This document shows, one piece after another, positions 24,200 to 35,800 of a stretch of 64,000 nucleotides of DNA (position 1 is the first letter of the stretch; each line of letters begins with the position of its first letter). The notes below the pieces were generated by a model. It had not been told where the DNA came from. It was given only the letters and a program-made list of their open reading frames with translations, and searched no databases. The DNA comes from Okapia johnstoni (taxonomy: Eukaryota > Chordata > Mammalia > Artiodactyla > Giraffidae), in the NCBI GenBank assembly GCA_024291935.2, contig CM044314.1:20620001-20684000 (forward strand), in the 5' to 3' direction. Position numbers and translations under genes: made by a program.

Positions 24200-25688
24200 T
24201 ATGTGAGTCTCTTTCAGGGTTCTTTATTCTGTTCCGATTATGTGTATGACTGTGTTTTCATCCAATACCACACTTGGTTACTGTAGCTTTATTGTAAGTT
24301 GTGAAGTCAGGCAGTGTCAGTCCTCCAACTTCAGTACTGGCAATTCTGGGTCTTTTTCCACTTCCGATATACTTTAGTATCACTTAACTGACCTCCACAA
24401 AATAACATGCTGGCATTTTAATAGGAATTGCATTGAACCTATAAACCAAGTTGTGAAGAATGAACATCTTGACAAAATTGAATTTTCCCATCCATGTACA
24501 TGTCTATTTAGTTCTTTTTAAATTTCTTTCATCAGAGTTTTGTAGTTTTCCCCATATAGATCTTATATGTATTTTCTTAGATTTACACATAACTAAAATT
24601 TTTCAGTGTTAATGTAAATGGTAACACATTCTAAATTTAAAATTCTACATGTTTATTGCTGGTATAATAAAAGTGTTAATAACCTTTTGTACATTAACCT
24701 TGTATCCTGTAAACTTGCTGTAATAACTTTTATTAGTTCCAGAAATTTTTTGTTAATTCTGTATAGACAATCATGTAATAAATGAGCATTTTATTTCCTC
24801 TTTTCCACCCTGTGTAACTTTTATTTCCTTTTGTTGTTACTGCGTTACCTAGATCTTCTGGTATGATGTTGAAAAGGAATGGTGAGAGGACATCAGCCTT
24901 GTTCCTGCTCTTGGTGGAAAAACTTCTGGTTTCTCACCATCAAGTATGATGTTAGCTACAGATGTTATCAAGTTGAGAGTTCCCCTCTATTTGTAGTTTG
25001 CTAATTTTATCAAAAATGAGTGGCGGATTTTGTCAAATACTTTTTCTGTATCTATTGATATAGTCATGTGATTTTTGTTAGCCTGTTGATGTGATAGATT
25101 AATGGATTTCCAGATGGTAAACCAAACTTGCATACCTGGAATAAATTCTCTGCATACATTTTGGTTTTGATTTGCTAATATTTTGTTGAGAACTTTTGCA
25201 TTTGTATTCATAAGAGAGACTGGTCTATTAAAGACTATCTGGTTTTGGTGTTAGAATAATGCTGGCCTCATATAAAGAGTTAGGAGGTTCCCTTCTGCAC
25301 CTTATCTTCTGGAAGAGACTGTATAGAATTGGCATCAATTCTTCCTTAAATGTTTTAATTCACCAGTGAACCTATCTGGGCCTGCTGCTGCTCTGAAAGT
25401 TTTTTAATTATTGATTCAATTTCTTTATTAGATACAGGTCTATTCAGTCTTTTTCTTCTTGTATAAGTTTTGGCAGATGTGTTTTTCAAAGAATTGCTCC
25501 ATTTAATCTAGGTTACCAAATTTGTGAACATATGGTTATTCACAGTATTTCCTGATTATCCTTCTAATATCCATAGATCTGTAGTAATGTCCCTCTTTTA
25601 TTTTGGATCTTACTAATTTGTATTTTCTCTTTCAGTTAGCTTGGCTAGAGGTTTATCAATTCTATTGATCTTTTCAAAGAACTATCTT
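24200..25688 (-). mobile_element. LINE-1 ORF2 fragment, antisense
   Basis: The minus strand shows broken ORF2 pieces ([28 protein letters not shown]). It is interrupted at 25,688 by the tail of another L1. Confidence 0.9.
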
Positions 25689-27045
25689 TTTTTTTAACTG
25701 AAGCATAATTGACCTATAATACTATGTTAATTCCAGGGGCACAACATAGTGATTCAACATTTCTATACATTACAGAATGTTTACTATGGTAAGTCTAGTT
25801 AATCTGTCACCATACAAAGATATTACAGTATTACTGAGTATATTCCACGTTGTATATTTCATCCTCATGACTCATTTATATTGTAACTGGAAGTCTGTAC
25901 CTCTTACTCTCCACTTATTGCATTCAACCCACCAGTCCCTCCCTTACAGCATCACTATTTCTTCTCTGTATCTATTGTTTTCCTTGTTTCGTTTGCTGTT
26001 TTTTAGATTCCACATATAAGTTAAAATCACACATCATTTTTCTTTTTGACTTATTTCACTCAGCATAATTACCTCTAGGGCCATTCATGCTGTCACATTG
26101 AAATCACAAAAGATTTTTCTTTATGGCTAATATTCCACTTTGTATAATATACCACATCTCCATCCATTCATCTATTGCTGGACATTCAGGTGGTTTCCAT
26201 ATGTTGCCCATTTTAAGTAATGCTGCAATAAACATAGGGATGCATACATACATCTTTTCTAATCAGTGTTTTTTTTTTTTCCTTTGGAAAAAATATGCAA
26301 AGTGGAATTGCTAGATCTTATGGTAGTTCTACTTTTAAGGAACCTCCATACTGTTTTCCATAATGCTTGAGCCAATTTGTACCACCAACAGTGCACAAGG
26401 GTTTTGTCCACATCCTCACCAACACTTGTTATTTCTTATCTTTTTTGTAGTATCTATTCTGACATGTGTGAGGTGTTATCTCATTGAGATTTTCAGTTGC
26501 ATTCCCCTGATGTTTAGTAATGGAACTTTTTTATGTTGAGCATCTTTTCATGTGTCTTAGTCATATGTATCTATCTCTTTGGAAAAATGTCTATTCAGAT
26601 CCTTGGTGGGATTGTTAGTCCTTTTGGTGTTGGGTTCTATGAGTTCTTTGTATATTTTGGATATTAACCCCTTATCTGATGTATCATTTGCAAATAAATG
26701 CCTTCTCCCATTCAGCATGCTGTTTTTCATTTTGTTAAGTTTCCTTTGCGGTACAAAAGCTTTTGGGTTTGATGTAGTCCTGTTTGTTTATTTTTGCTTT
26801 TCTCTTGCCTAAAGACACATATTAAAAAAAATATTGCTAAGACCAATGTTCTAGAAGTTTTGTTTTCAAGTCTTAGACTTAAGCTTTAATCCATTTTAAG
26901 GTTTTTAGTGATGTGGGAAAGTAGTCCAGTTTCTTTGGCATGAAACTGTCCAGTTTACCCAACACCAATTATTGAAGACACTGTCTTTTCCCCATTGTAT
27001 ATTCTTGCCTACTTTGTCAGAGAGTAATTGCCCATAGTTCTGTCA
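25689..27045 (-). mobile_element. LINE-1 3' end, antisense, abutting another L1
   Basis: The plus strand begins with a T-run (the poly-A tail of a minus L1) and then tgaagcataattgacctata. Antisense 3'-UTR and ORF2-end text follows (catccattcatctattgctg, tctttggaaaaatgtctatt). Confidence 0.9.
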
Positions 27046-27321
27046 GCATCGTCTCCCACACTTGCTGAATGCCTTATCCAGACATCATGCACAACACTGC
27101 CTCAGGACAAAGGACCCATTTTACACCAGAGGGGTGATGATGAGCTCATGACTGTGCAATGTGTTGATCTTGTCATGTATCCATCATCCAGAATTAACTG
27201 GCCTGATACAATATGGGATGGCCTACTGAAGGCTCAGCTAAGGTGCTGGCTGGGGAGATAATACTTAGTGAGGTTTGGATACAATCTTCCAATACAAGAT
27301 ATGGTGTGTGCTCTGAACCAA

Positions 27322-27510
27322 TGACTGATAGTGTGACTATGGCGAGAATACATGGTTAGCAATTAGTATTTTGCAGTTTAAGACTTGACTTGTAGCCAAT
27401 GACTAGGGAACTTTATGACTGACAGTGTGACTATAGTCAAGAATACATGGTTAGCAGTCAGTATTTTGCAGTTTGTTAAGACTTGACCTGTAGCCAATGA
27501 CTAGGAAAAT
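27322..27510 (+). repeat. 94-base tandem duplication
   Basis: Copies start at 27322 and 27416. Shared words include agaatacatggttagca, agtattttgcagttt and tgtagccaatgactagg. About 90% identity by eye. Confidence 0.85.
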
Positions 27511-27513
27511 TTT

Positions 27514-28370
27514 TTAAAAATTAATACAGAATACATATGCCTACACCAGGAGTTAATGGAAGGTCTCACAGAGATCTGCATGCTTCTACAGGACTCGAGG
27601 AGGACCACTTAGGTCCTTACAGTCCTCGACTGGAACAGTGCCCATTGCACCTTTTAAAACAAGCCTTCAGGACTTGGGACTTAGAGGATTTTATAGAGCA
27701 TGACATACCAAGTGCCTATTTCTGGGGCCATGGCACCACACCCCAACAGACCATGTTTTCCTGACAAGAGCCCATCTGCCAGACTCAGGATCTACCCTTG
27801 GCAAGACTCACAGAAATCTGCAGAGCTCTCTGTGTTCCCAAAGACTCCCTTACAAACCTCCCACACACACCCCAAGCAGGGACCCCTAGAACTGCGTATG
27901 TTCCTGGGTAGGGCTACCATTCCCAGACATGATACCTAATGTAGCAGCTGAGGACAGAGTGCCTGGGCCTGATTAGCTGGCCTCCCCTAAGAAATGACCA
28001 GAACTGCTTTCCTAGCCATCACGTGTCCAAGTTTCCTAGGTAGATCCACACACTCAAAGAGTTCCCTTGTCTGATCTCTAATCTCTTGCCGATGCCCCAA
28101 CCCCTTCCCCTATGTCTTCAGAAAATCTTTCTATATTTCAATTTATCTGAAGCTTTCCCTTCATCTCTGAACAGCTATTTACTTTCCTGTTGTGTCATGT
28201 GTGTATGTATGTATATTTATTTTAGCTAATTTCTCATCTCCTACCTCTTTCTCCACTGCTGCATATACGATGCATTAGTACTTAGTTCGTGAGTTTTGGA
28301 ACATCAAGCATAACTGTGATAGAACTAAGAGAGATTAACACCCCTAAGAGTTCTGACTTGAAACCAGTTC
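27514..28370. other. Unassigned sequence
   Basis: GC-moderate DNA with short open frames but no recognised protein or repeat. Confidence 0.4.
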
Positions 28371-28379
28371 CCACAGCTA

Positions 28380-28535
28380 ACAAAGACCTTGGGTTTTTAA
28401 GTGTACCAGTTATGCAAGATTTAATGCATTAAGGAAGCTGGGTAAAGGGCATATGGGAACCTTCTGGACGATCTTTGCAAATTTTCTGTAAATTTAAAAT
28501 TGCTCCAAAATAAACCTTAAGATTAAAAAAGAGAA
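28380..28535 (+). mobile_element. Old mammalian interspersed repeat, 3' end
   Basis: gcattaaggaagctgggtaa, tctgtaaatttaaaattgct and ccaaaataaac are familiar wording of an old L1-like 3' end. The family is not certain. Confidence 0.5.
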
Positions 28536-29755
28536 AAGCCTTAGATTTTCTCCTCTGGGTGAAATGACTGCATGTGGTCTTGACTACATAGTACATAGGT
28601 GCTGTGTTAGGCAAAAAAACTATTGTTAAAAGGCAAATACAGGAAGTAGGGTATATTGGGTACTGGGGAGCCAAAGTAGCAGAATGTAGTAGACAGCTTT
28701 TTAATCTTTATTTTCTATTTTTGAGTTTTTCACTGTATGAATCTTGGTTGTGAGTACCTACTATTAAAGCTGAATGGAAAAAAAAAAAAAATAAAGCTGA
28801 ATGGGCCAGACTCTCCCATCCTGAACTTGATGGTGTGGGCGTGTGACCCAGGCCAGTAAATCCCATACACACACTCCACTGAGTCTCAAAGAGTCACATT
28901 TCCTTAGGGGCAGCTGGGAAGTTTTCAGATAATGGCAGTGATGCCTGTTCAGTGACAGTGATGGGAGCATGGTGGCAGCGATGTGGTGGAGACGGAGGGG
29001 AAATAGGGATGTGAGCAGCAGAGCCGGGGAGCCAGGGCTTGCTGGAGCTGGCCCCGGTTATCACCTGCTGCCAGCTTCCCATGGTGCCAGGTCTACTTCT
29101 CAAGCCTGCACACTGCCCCTCTACGCTACTCTTTCTAATAAATTCCTTTTTTGGTGTTAGTGATCCAGCCTGCTGTTCCTATTGCCTGCAATTAAGAACT
29201 CTAAGGACAGACCCACTAACCCAGTCAGGGCTTCCATGTGGGCCAACTCCAGAGGCATCATTGTCACAAGGCACAGAATGGTGCCCTGTAGCCATGGCTA
29301 TGCTGTGCCACAGAACTCATCTGTAGGACAGCCAGAGCTAGTTATTAATGTGTGTCTAAAGCATGTACCACAGACTAGGAAGATAAAAAAACATTTACTT
29401 ATTACATATTTGGACAACAAAAAACAATTATGTTACAATCTCAGTACTTTAAACCTGGGTTTTCTAGCACCCAAGGTCTTGCATTCATTCCTCTTGGCTA
29501 CTTACTATCTATTTGAAGAACCTTGGACAGCTTGTTGGATAGCTGGAAAATGGACTAACAGTGGGTTAACTACTCTTCTGTTACATCTCAAGTTCTTTGA
29601 AAAATACAGTCACCTCACACACTTGTGTGGCCCACAGTAGGTATCTGAGAATCATTACTTCTTTTCCCGATGTTGATACAATAATTACTTTAGTCTTTGT
29701 ATGCAGACAAGCCCCTCACCAACTGTGGTGACAATCTTCAGTTGACGCAGTCATC
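28536..29755. other. Downstream flank of the FBXW12-like gene
   Basis: It holds the 3' untranslated region next to 29,756. A plus-strand AATAAA lies near 29,138. Frames of 95 and 152 codons here have no recognisable content. Confidence 0.4.
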
Positions 29756-29864
29756 TTAGCCACACTGCACTTGGAAGTAATATGACCTCAGAATACTAGT
29801 TCCGATGTTTCTGGCTTCCACGCCTACAATGCTCATACTGTCACTCTCCACACGAGTAAATCCA
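29756..29864 (-). CDS. FBXW12: FBXW12-like terminal exon 10
   Basis: This 109-base coding part follows the acceptor cccttcccttcacag in the phase required by exon 9. It contains [15 protein letters not shown], matching the human C-terminal pattern SIVLRVRKVSDSSIL, and ends VQCG then TAA at 29756-29758. No AATAAA was seen on this strand in the first kilobase downstream; a candidate lies near 28,709, so the 3' end is unresolved. Confidence 0.82.
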
Positions 29865-32800
29865 CTGTGAAGGGAAGGGACATGCTGTATGTTAACTCTG
29901 GAAAAGGATAAATGTTTAAGTCATGAAGCTTTTACACGAAGATGGAGCTCAACCTTGTATGTTCTCCACCCAGTCCACCCCATCTGTGAGTATGCTGGGC
30001 TTTGACTTGAGACCTTGTTGAGGCCCTACGTTCATTTCTATCAAGTAGCAAAAATCATCACGTTCTTGAGTGATCAGTTCGAGGTCCTCCTGACGGTAGC
30101 TGCTTGAATCACAATGATTCCAGCTACTCTAGAAACTTCTCCTGATACAGAAAGGGGGGTACCTCATCCAATATGGGCAGGTCAGAGTCATTTCTCCGGA
30201 ATTTAGAATTACTATCAATTCCAAACCAGTCTCAGTGAAGGAGATGTAACTGCAGGAGCCAATGGGGCCTTCAATTTCCACAAAAACACAATGCTGCTCT
30301 GTTGCGCTATAGAGAAATGGAGCAAGTGTGTAGAGAACCAAACCAACCAACAAAAAAAGAACGAACAAACAAACAAAAACAGAAGGAACTTCCTGAGTTT
30401 CCTACAGAAGCCCAGTTTTTGTCTATAGATTGCTCCTGAAACAAGCTTTGGCTTTCATGAACTACCTTTCAGCTTAGAGTAAATCCCATGCTGACTTACT
30501 CAACTTAAGAGATTAATAAACCACTACTTGTAAAGTTATTAGCTTCCAATTAAAACAAATAAATTAAAAAAATGCATCTTGTGCAAACAACAACAACAAA
30601 AAGAGATTAATAACAAGAGTGGAATGTGGCAGTGTGCAGACTGTGTCAGCAAACTGCAGGATTGGGTTGGAAAATTGCAGGACTGGCTGGTCTACGTGGG
30701 GCTGAGCAGGGCAACAGCTGCTCCCTGATACAAGTAGTCAATCAGCAGTCTCCTTGGTTTGTTAGCAAATAAGGTTGAACTAGCACCTATCTTCTTTCTT
30801 TTTTTCTCTTTATAGACTTCCTCTTCATCTTCCCCCACCCCCTCAACTGATCTTTAGTAAATTTGTAGAATTCTGTAACTATCACTAAAACCCAGTTTTA
30901 AGAACATTTCCATTGGCCCAAGAAGATCTGTTGCAGCCATCTGCAGTAAATCCCATCCTACCCTTAACCCTGGGCAGCCAGTAATTAACCTTCTGTTCCT
31001 ATAGACTTGCCTTTTCTATATGTACCATATTAAAGGAATCGTTCAATATGTGACCTTACACATTTGGCTTCTTTCACCAGCACAATATGTTGGCAGTTCA
31101 CCCACGTGTGTGTCATATGCCATCCTCTTTACGGCTGAATAACATTCCCCTGTATGGATGCACCACAGTGGATTTATCCACTTACCAGTTGATGGGCATC
31201 TGCACTGTTTGTACCTTTAGGGTGTTCTGAATAAATCTGCTACCATTCAAGTACAAGTTTTTGTAGACACGTTTTATTTCTCCTAGGGGTATGCTGCTCG
31301 GTTTGCTATTAAATTTATGTTTAACACACCCGTTTTCTTTGGAGAATCAGAATATATGTTCACAGATTATAACATTTTAGGAAACTGAAAAGCTCCTAAA
31401 AAGTAATGAAAAGACAGATGAAATGCAGTCCACAGCTGCCCATCTTGTGAGGATCAGCACGGAGCTAGGTTGCTGGGTTTATGATTGCCAAATGAAGCCC
31501 TCAAAGAGAAATTACCACTTGCATCAACTAAGGATTTCTGAGGAATCTGTTATGAATTAGGAAAGAGCAGAATTCAAGGTTGTAATACATTCCAGGGTAT
31601 CTGATTAAAGCACATTTATGTTTCTAAGAGTGCTATACTTATTGAGAACAGTATCATTTCAGTGAATGGATGTTTTTACCATCCTATAAAATGGGTGTGT
31701 TAGTCACTCAGTCATGTCTGACTCTTGTGACCTCACGGACTGTAGCCCGCCAGGGTCCTCTGTCCATGGAATCCTCCAGGCAAGAATAGCCGTTCCCTTC
31801 TCCAGGGAATCTTCCTGGTCCAGGGATCGAATCTGGGTCTCCTGTACTGCAGGTGAATTCTTTACCATCTGAGCCACCAGGGAAGCCTCAGAATAACACA
31901 GTTTAAAAACACATATAAAAAAGAAGTTTCTGGAACTTCCCTGGTGGCTCAGTGGTTAAGAATATGCCTGCCAACAATATAGGGGACACATGTTTGATCC
32001 CCGGTCCAGGAAGATCCAACATGCCACAGGGCAACAAAGCCTGTGTGCCACAATTACTAAGCCCATACTCTAGAGCCTGAGCTCTGCAACAAGAGAAGCC
32101 ACCGCAACTGGGAAAAGCCTGCATGCAGCAATGAAGACCCAACACAGAGGTAAGTAAATAAATAGTAATTAAAAAAATAAGTTTCTAATCATGCACAATG
32201 AATATTTCAGTGAATGTGTTTTGCTTTCAGTGATGCATGTAGAACAGTGTTTAAAAACATGTAAAAAAGAAGTTTCTGGAAGTGCTACTTGCTTCCTAAG
32301 TTGACAACAGTGTTATTTCAGTGAAAAGATGTTCTAACCATTCAGTTAAGATATTGGGACTTCTTTAAAGGTACATATAAAAAAGGAAAGGAAAAAAAAG
32401 CACATCCTGGGAGACCAACATTGCTAGCAAGCTCTTCAGTGGCCTCTGTCCAGTGGCAACAAGTGTTTGCACATATGTCTCCTGCCACTGGAGGGAGAAA
32501 ATCATTACTGAGGGGTCATGAGTGGATGTGGGGCGTGTAATCAGGGCCTCCATCGGCCTGAGGGGCATGCTTCACTAAGGCTCCGCCAGGTACAGACAGC
32601 AGAGCAAGGCCACCTCTCCTGAGCACAGGGGAGGGTAGATAGCAACATATTAGGGTCTTCAGCAGGAAATATACCACCCCTCACGGCCTGCAGTGAGGAG
32701 ATGGAATGTTATGGCTCTCAAACTCAGCAACTAGGTAGGTTTGCTATACTGGAATGGGTTGCCATTTCCTTCGCCAGGGGACCTTCCTGACCCAGGGATC

Positions 32801-35800
32801 AAACCTGGGTCTCCTGCACTGCATGCAGAAGCTTTACCATCTGAGCTACTAGGGAAACAGGTTTGTTATAGAAATCTTTAATTGTAAAAGTATTTAGTTT
32901 GGGGCATTGTATTTTTTTTTATTAACACTGTAAGATGTTTGCCACAGGAGGCTGAATTAATCCCATAACTCATGACAAGTAACTGACGGTTATGAAGTAG
33001 GAGGTGTTACCATAAGTAACCCAGTGAAACAGACTATCTGGAAGCCTTGTCCTTACTTTGCAGGACTTACTCCGATAAGAAAAAACATGTCATCCCCCAA
33101 TTCTGGGCTGCCCTGGTAGGTCAGCTGGTAAAGAATCCACCTGCAATGCAGGAGACCCCAGTTCCATTCCTGGGTCTGGAAGATACCCTGGGGAAGGGAT
33201 AGGCTACCCACTCCAGTATTCTTGGGCTTCCCTGGTGGCTCAGGCAGTGAAGAATCCACCTGCAATGTGGGAGACCTGGGTTGAAAGATCCCCTGGAGGA
33301 GAGCATGGTAACCCACTCCAGTATTCTTGCCTGGACAATCCCCAGGGACAGAGGAGCCTGGTGTGCTACAGTCCATGGGGTTTCAAAGAGTCAGACATGA
33401 CAGAGCGACTAAGCACAGCATCCCCAATTCTAATTGTAAATCACAGCACAAAAATCACATTCTCTCCAACTTTTACAGTCTTTCCCCTATGGCCACCTAA
33501 GTTTGGTAAATGGACCTGGCACTGTGCAGGTTACAGAGGCAGGGTAAGGGCTGCATCCAGGCTGACCCCGGCTTGACTGTGCATCCCTGTGGGCCTTTGG
33601 GCAAAACCCACATCGCTGATTTCACCTGGGAAATGTGGGTGATGCTAACTGCAGGTGGTAGCTTTGTATATTAAAGGAGATAATGCAAATGATGTAGAGT
33701 GCACAGCGTCTTTTTTTAAAACCAGAGGATAAATATGAACAGTGACTTGCCTCAGGTCCCCATGTAGGAAGGGGCAGGCTGGGCTAAGACCCCAAGTCCC
33801 ATTCACATTCTTGCCAATGGTATCCTCCTGCTGGGAGGCCAGGAGAGGCCATTTTGTAGGTAACATTTAAAAAGTCAGAAGCAATTACCTGGCCCATCTG
33901 TGGGACCCACCAAGCAAATGATAGCAGTTCTTGAGGACGGGAAATTTATTTTCCTTGTTCCACATATAGACTCGCAGGGAGAGGTCAAAGGAAGAGGTGA
34001 TGACTCGAGTCTGGTCCTTGAAATGAAAAACCAAGTGAGGCAGGAATGTGGGCTCCAAAGCATGGAGCCACGAGGCTGGCAGCAGGGGGCAAGGGGCCAC
34101 ACTCACCACCCACATGGACGTGATGGGCCTCTGATGGTCCTGAAAGGCCACCAGCTGCAGGCCGTGAATGGTGAAGAGCACCAGCTCTGAGCCGGACACC
34201 AGCAGGATCACCTGGGAGCCGTGGCTCTTCATGAGGTGAGGAGCCATCATGGTGTCTGGCAGCAGGAAGCTCGCAATCTGTTTTACTTTTTGAAATAAAG
34301 GCACACAGATTGTCATGTCTTAGTAGCAGCTGGGGGTCTGGAATAGACATGCCTCACCTAAGAGGATGTGGAATAATGAAAAGAGCAATGGCTTTGTGTT
34401 ACATCTGCAGTCAGTCCTGACCCATGCATTTACTCCCATAGTCTACTGGTCATCAGCTCTCAAATGCTGATTATGTTGCTTTATAGGAGGACTGTGAGGT
34501 TCAAGGCGATATGCACATGGAAGTGACAGTATCTGGCCCATGGTACTATCCAGGGGTAAGGCTTCCACCCTGCTTTCTACCCTTCCCCATCTAAGACAGG
34601 GTGATGTAAGACATGACCACATGGGAACTATGACATTTATGACATCTGCTGAAAACTACTGTTGAAGATTCTTTTATACTGTACAGCATTCCTTGTTAAA
34701 AAAAAAAAAAATTAATTTGATCATTTCCTTATGGAGTTTAGTTAGCACCAGGAAAATAAAATTACCTCTTTTGAAGAGTTCATGCGTTTTCTCGTATCAG
34801 ACAAGGGATTATATTACACATCCTGTTTCCCTTTTTTTCCTCGGCTGCCAGGAAGCTCAGAGTAAAATTTATGGTCAAATGATGATATGAAAACAAAGGA
34901 ATATAATACAAAGGAAAAAATGCTAAGGAACAAAGAAAAGGCCTATCAGGGTGATGTGGGGTTTGGAAAACAGAGGAGACAGGCAAGGACAAAGATGTGG
35001 GTCTTATTTTCCTACTGGACTTAGGAGCTCCTTAGGGAAGGGATAGTTGTGGCTTTTATTCATCTCCGTGTGCACTCAGTGCTGAGAGTGGTGAGTCTGA
35101 CACAGTTGTAAAAGGAGAGGTGGGGATGAATGGAAGCAGAGAAGGGAGAAGAGTGGACAGCAGTTAACGTCTGAATCCCAGGGCCATGCAGAGGGCCCCA
35201 ACACACAGGAAGTGTTCAACCACTCCACCGGCACACAAAATCACAACTAGAAAACATTTGTGGGGTCACTATGATTCACTGAGAGGAAAGAAAAAGTGCC
35301 CTAAAGGAAACATGAGGAATCTGTGCTTGAAGCATTGTAAGGTAGTGGTGGTGACATGGGGATCCTTACCGAGAATGTCTGCTCTATCCCTGGACTTCCT
35401 GGTCCCTAGCTCATAGGTGGTGATAACCAACTGCATGCCATTGTCATTTCTGTGCATCACCATCACCCTGGCTGCCTCGTCGGGGGCCCAGCAGGCTCTG
35501 GACGTCAGCCAGATGGGGAGAGTGGCGGAGGCAGGGGTCTCATCTTCCGACCGGCAGAGCAAGGAGTGAGTGTAGAACACCTGGGGAAACAGCACCACAT
35601 GTCTCATTGCCGCTGAGGGAGATGACATCTCCAACCAGGAGCACTCCAAGAGCCCCCACTAGACCACATCCACGGTGACTGAACTGGGTCTCATGAGGTG
35701 CCTCATGTGGACCCGCCTTTCTCAAATGCCCGTACCAGGGAAAAGAGGTTAACCCCACCCCATGTCTGGCCCTGCTGGAAAGATCTTGGCATACCAGTCC

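Larger units (their letters stand above)
31620..32390 (+). repeat. Three-copy degenerate repeat interrupted by SINEs
   Basis: A unit with tatttcagtgaatggatgtt and, further on, gtttaaaaacatataaaaaagaag recurs three times (about 31,628-31,933, 32,200-32,285 and 32,286-32,390). A Bov-tA sits inside the first copy and a CHR-2 SINE sits after it. Confidence 0.6.

Noticed and set aside
29182..29640. 152-codon plus-strand frame downstream of the gene
   Set aside because: Composition and content are not recognisable and no splice or start context supports it; kept only as flanking sequence.
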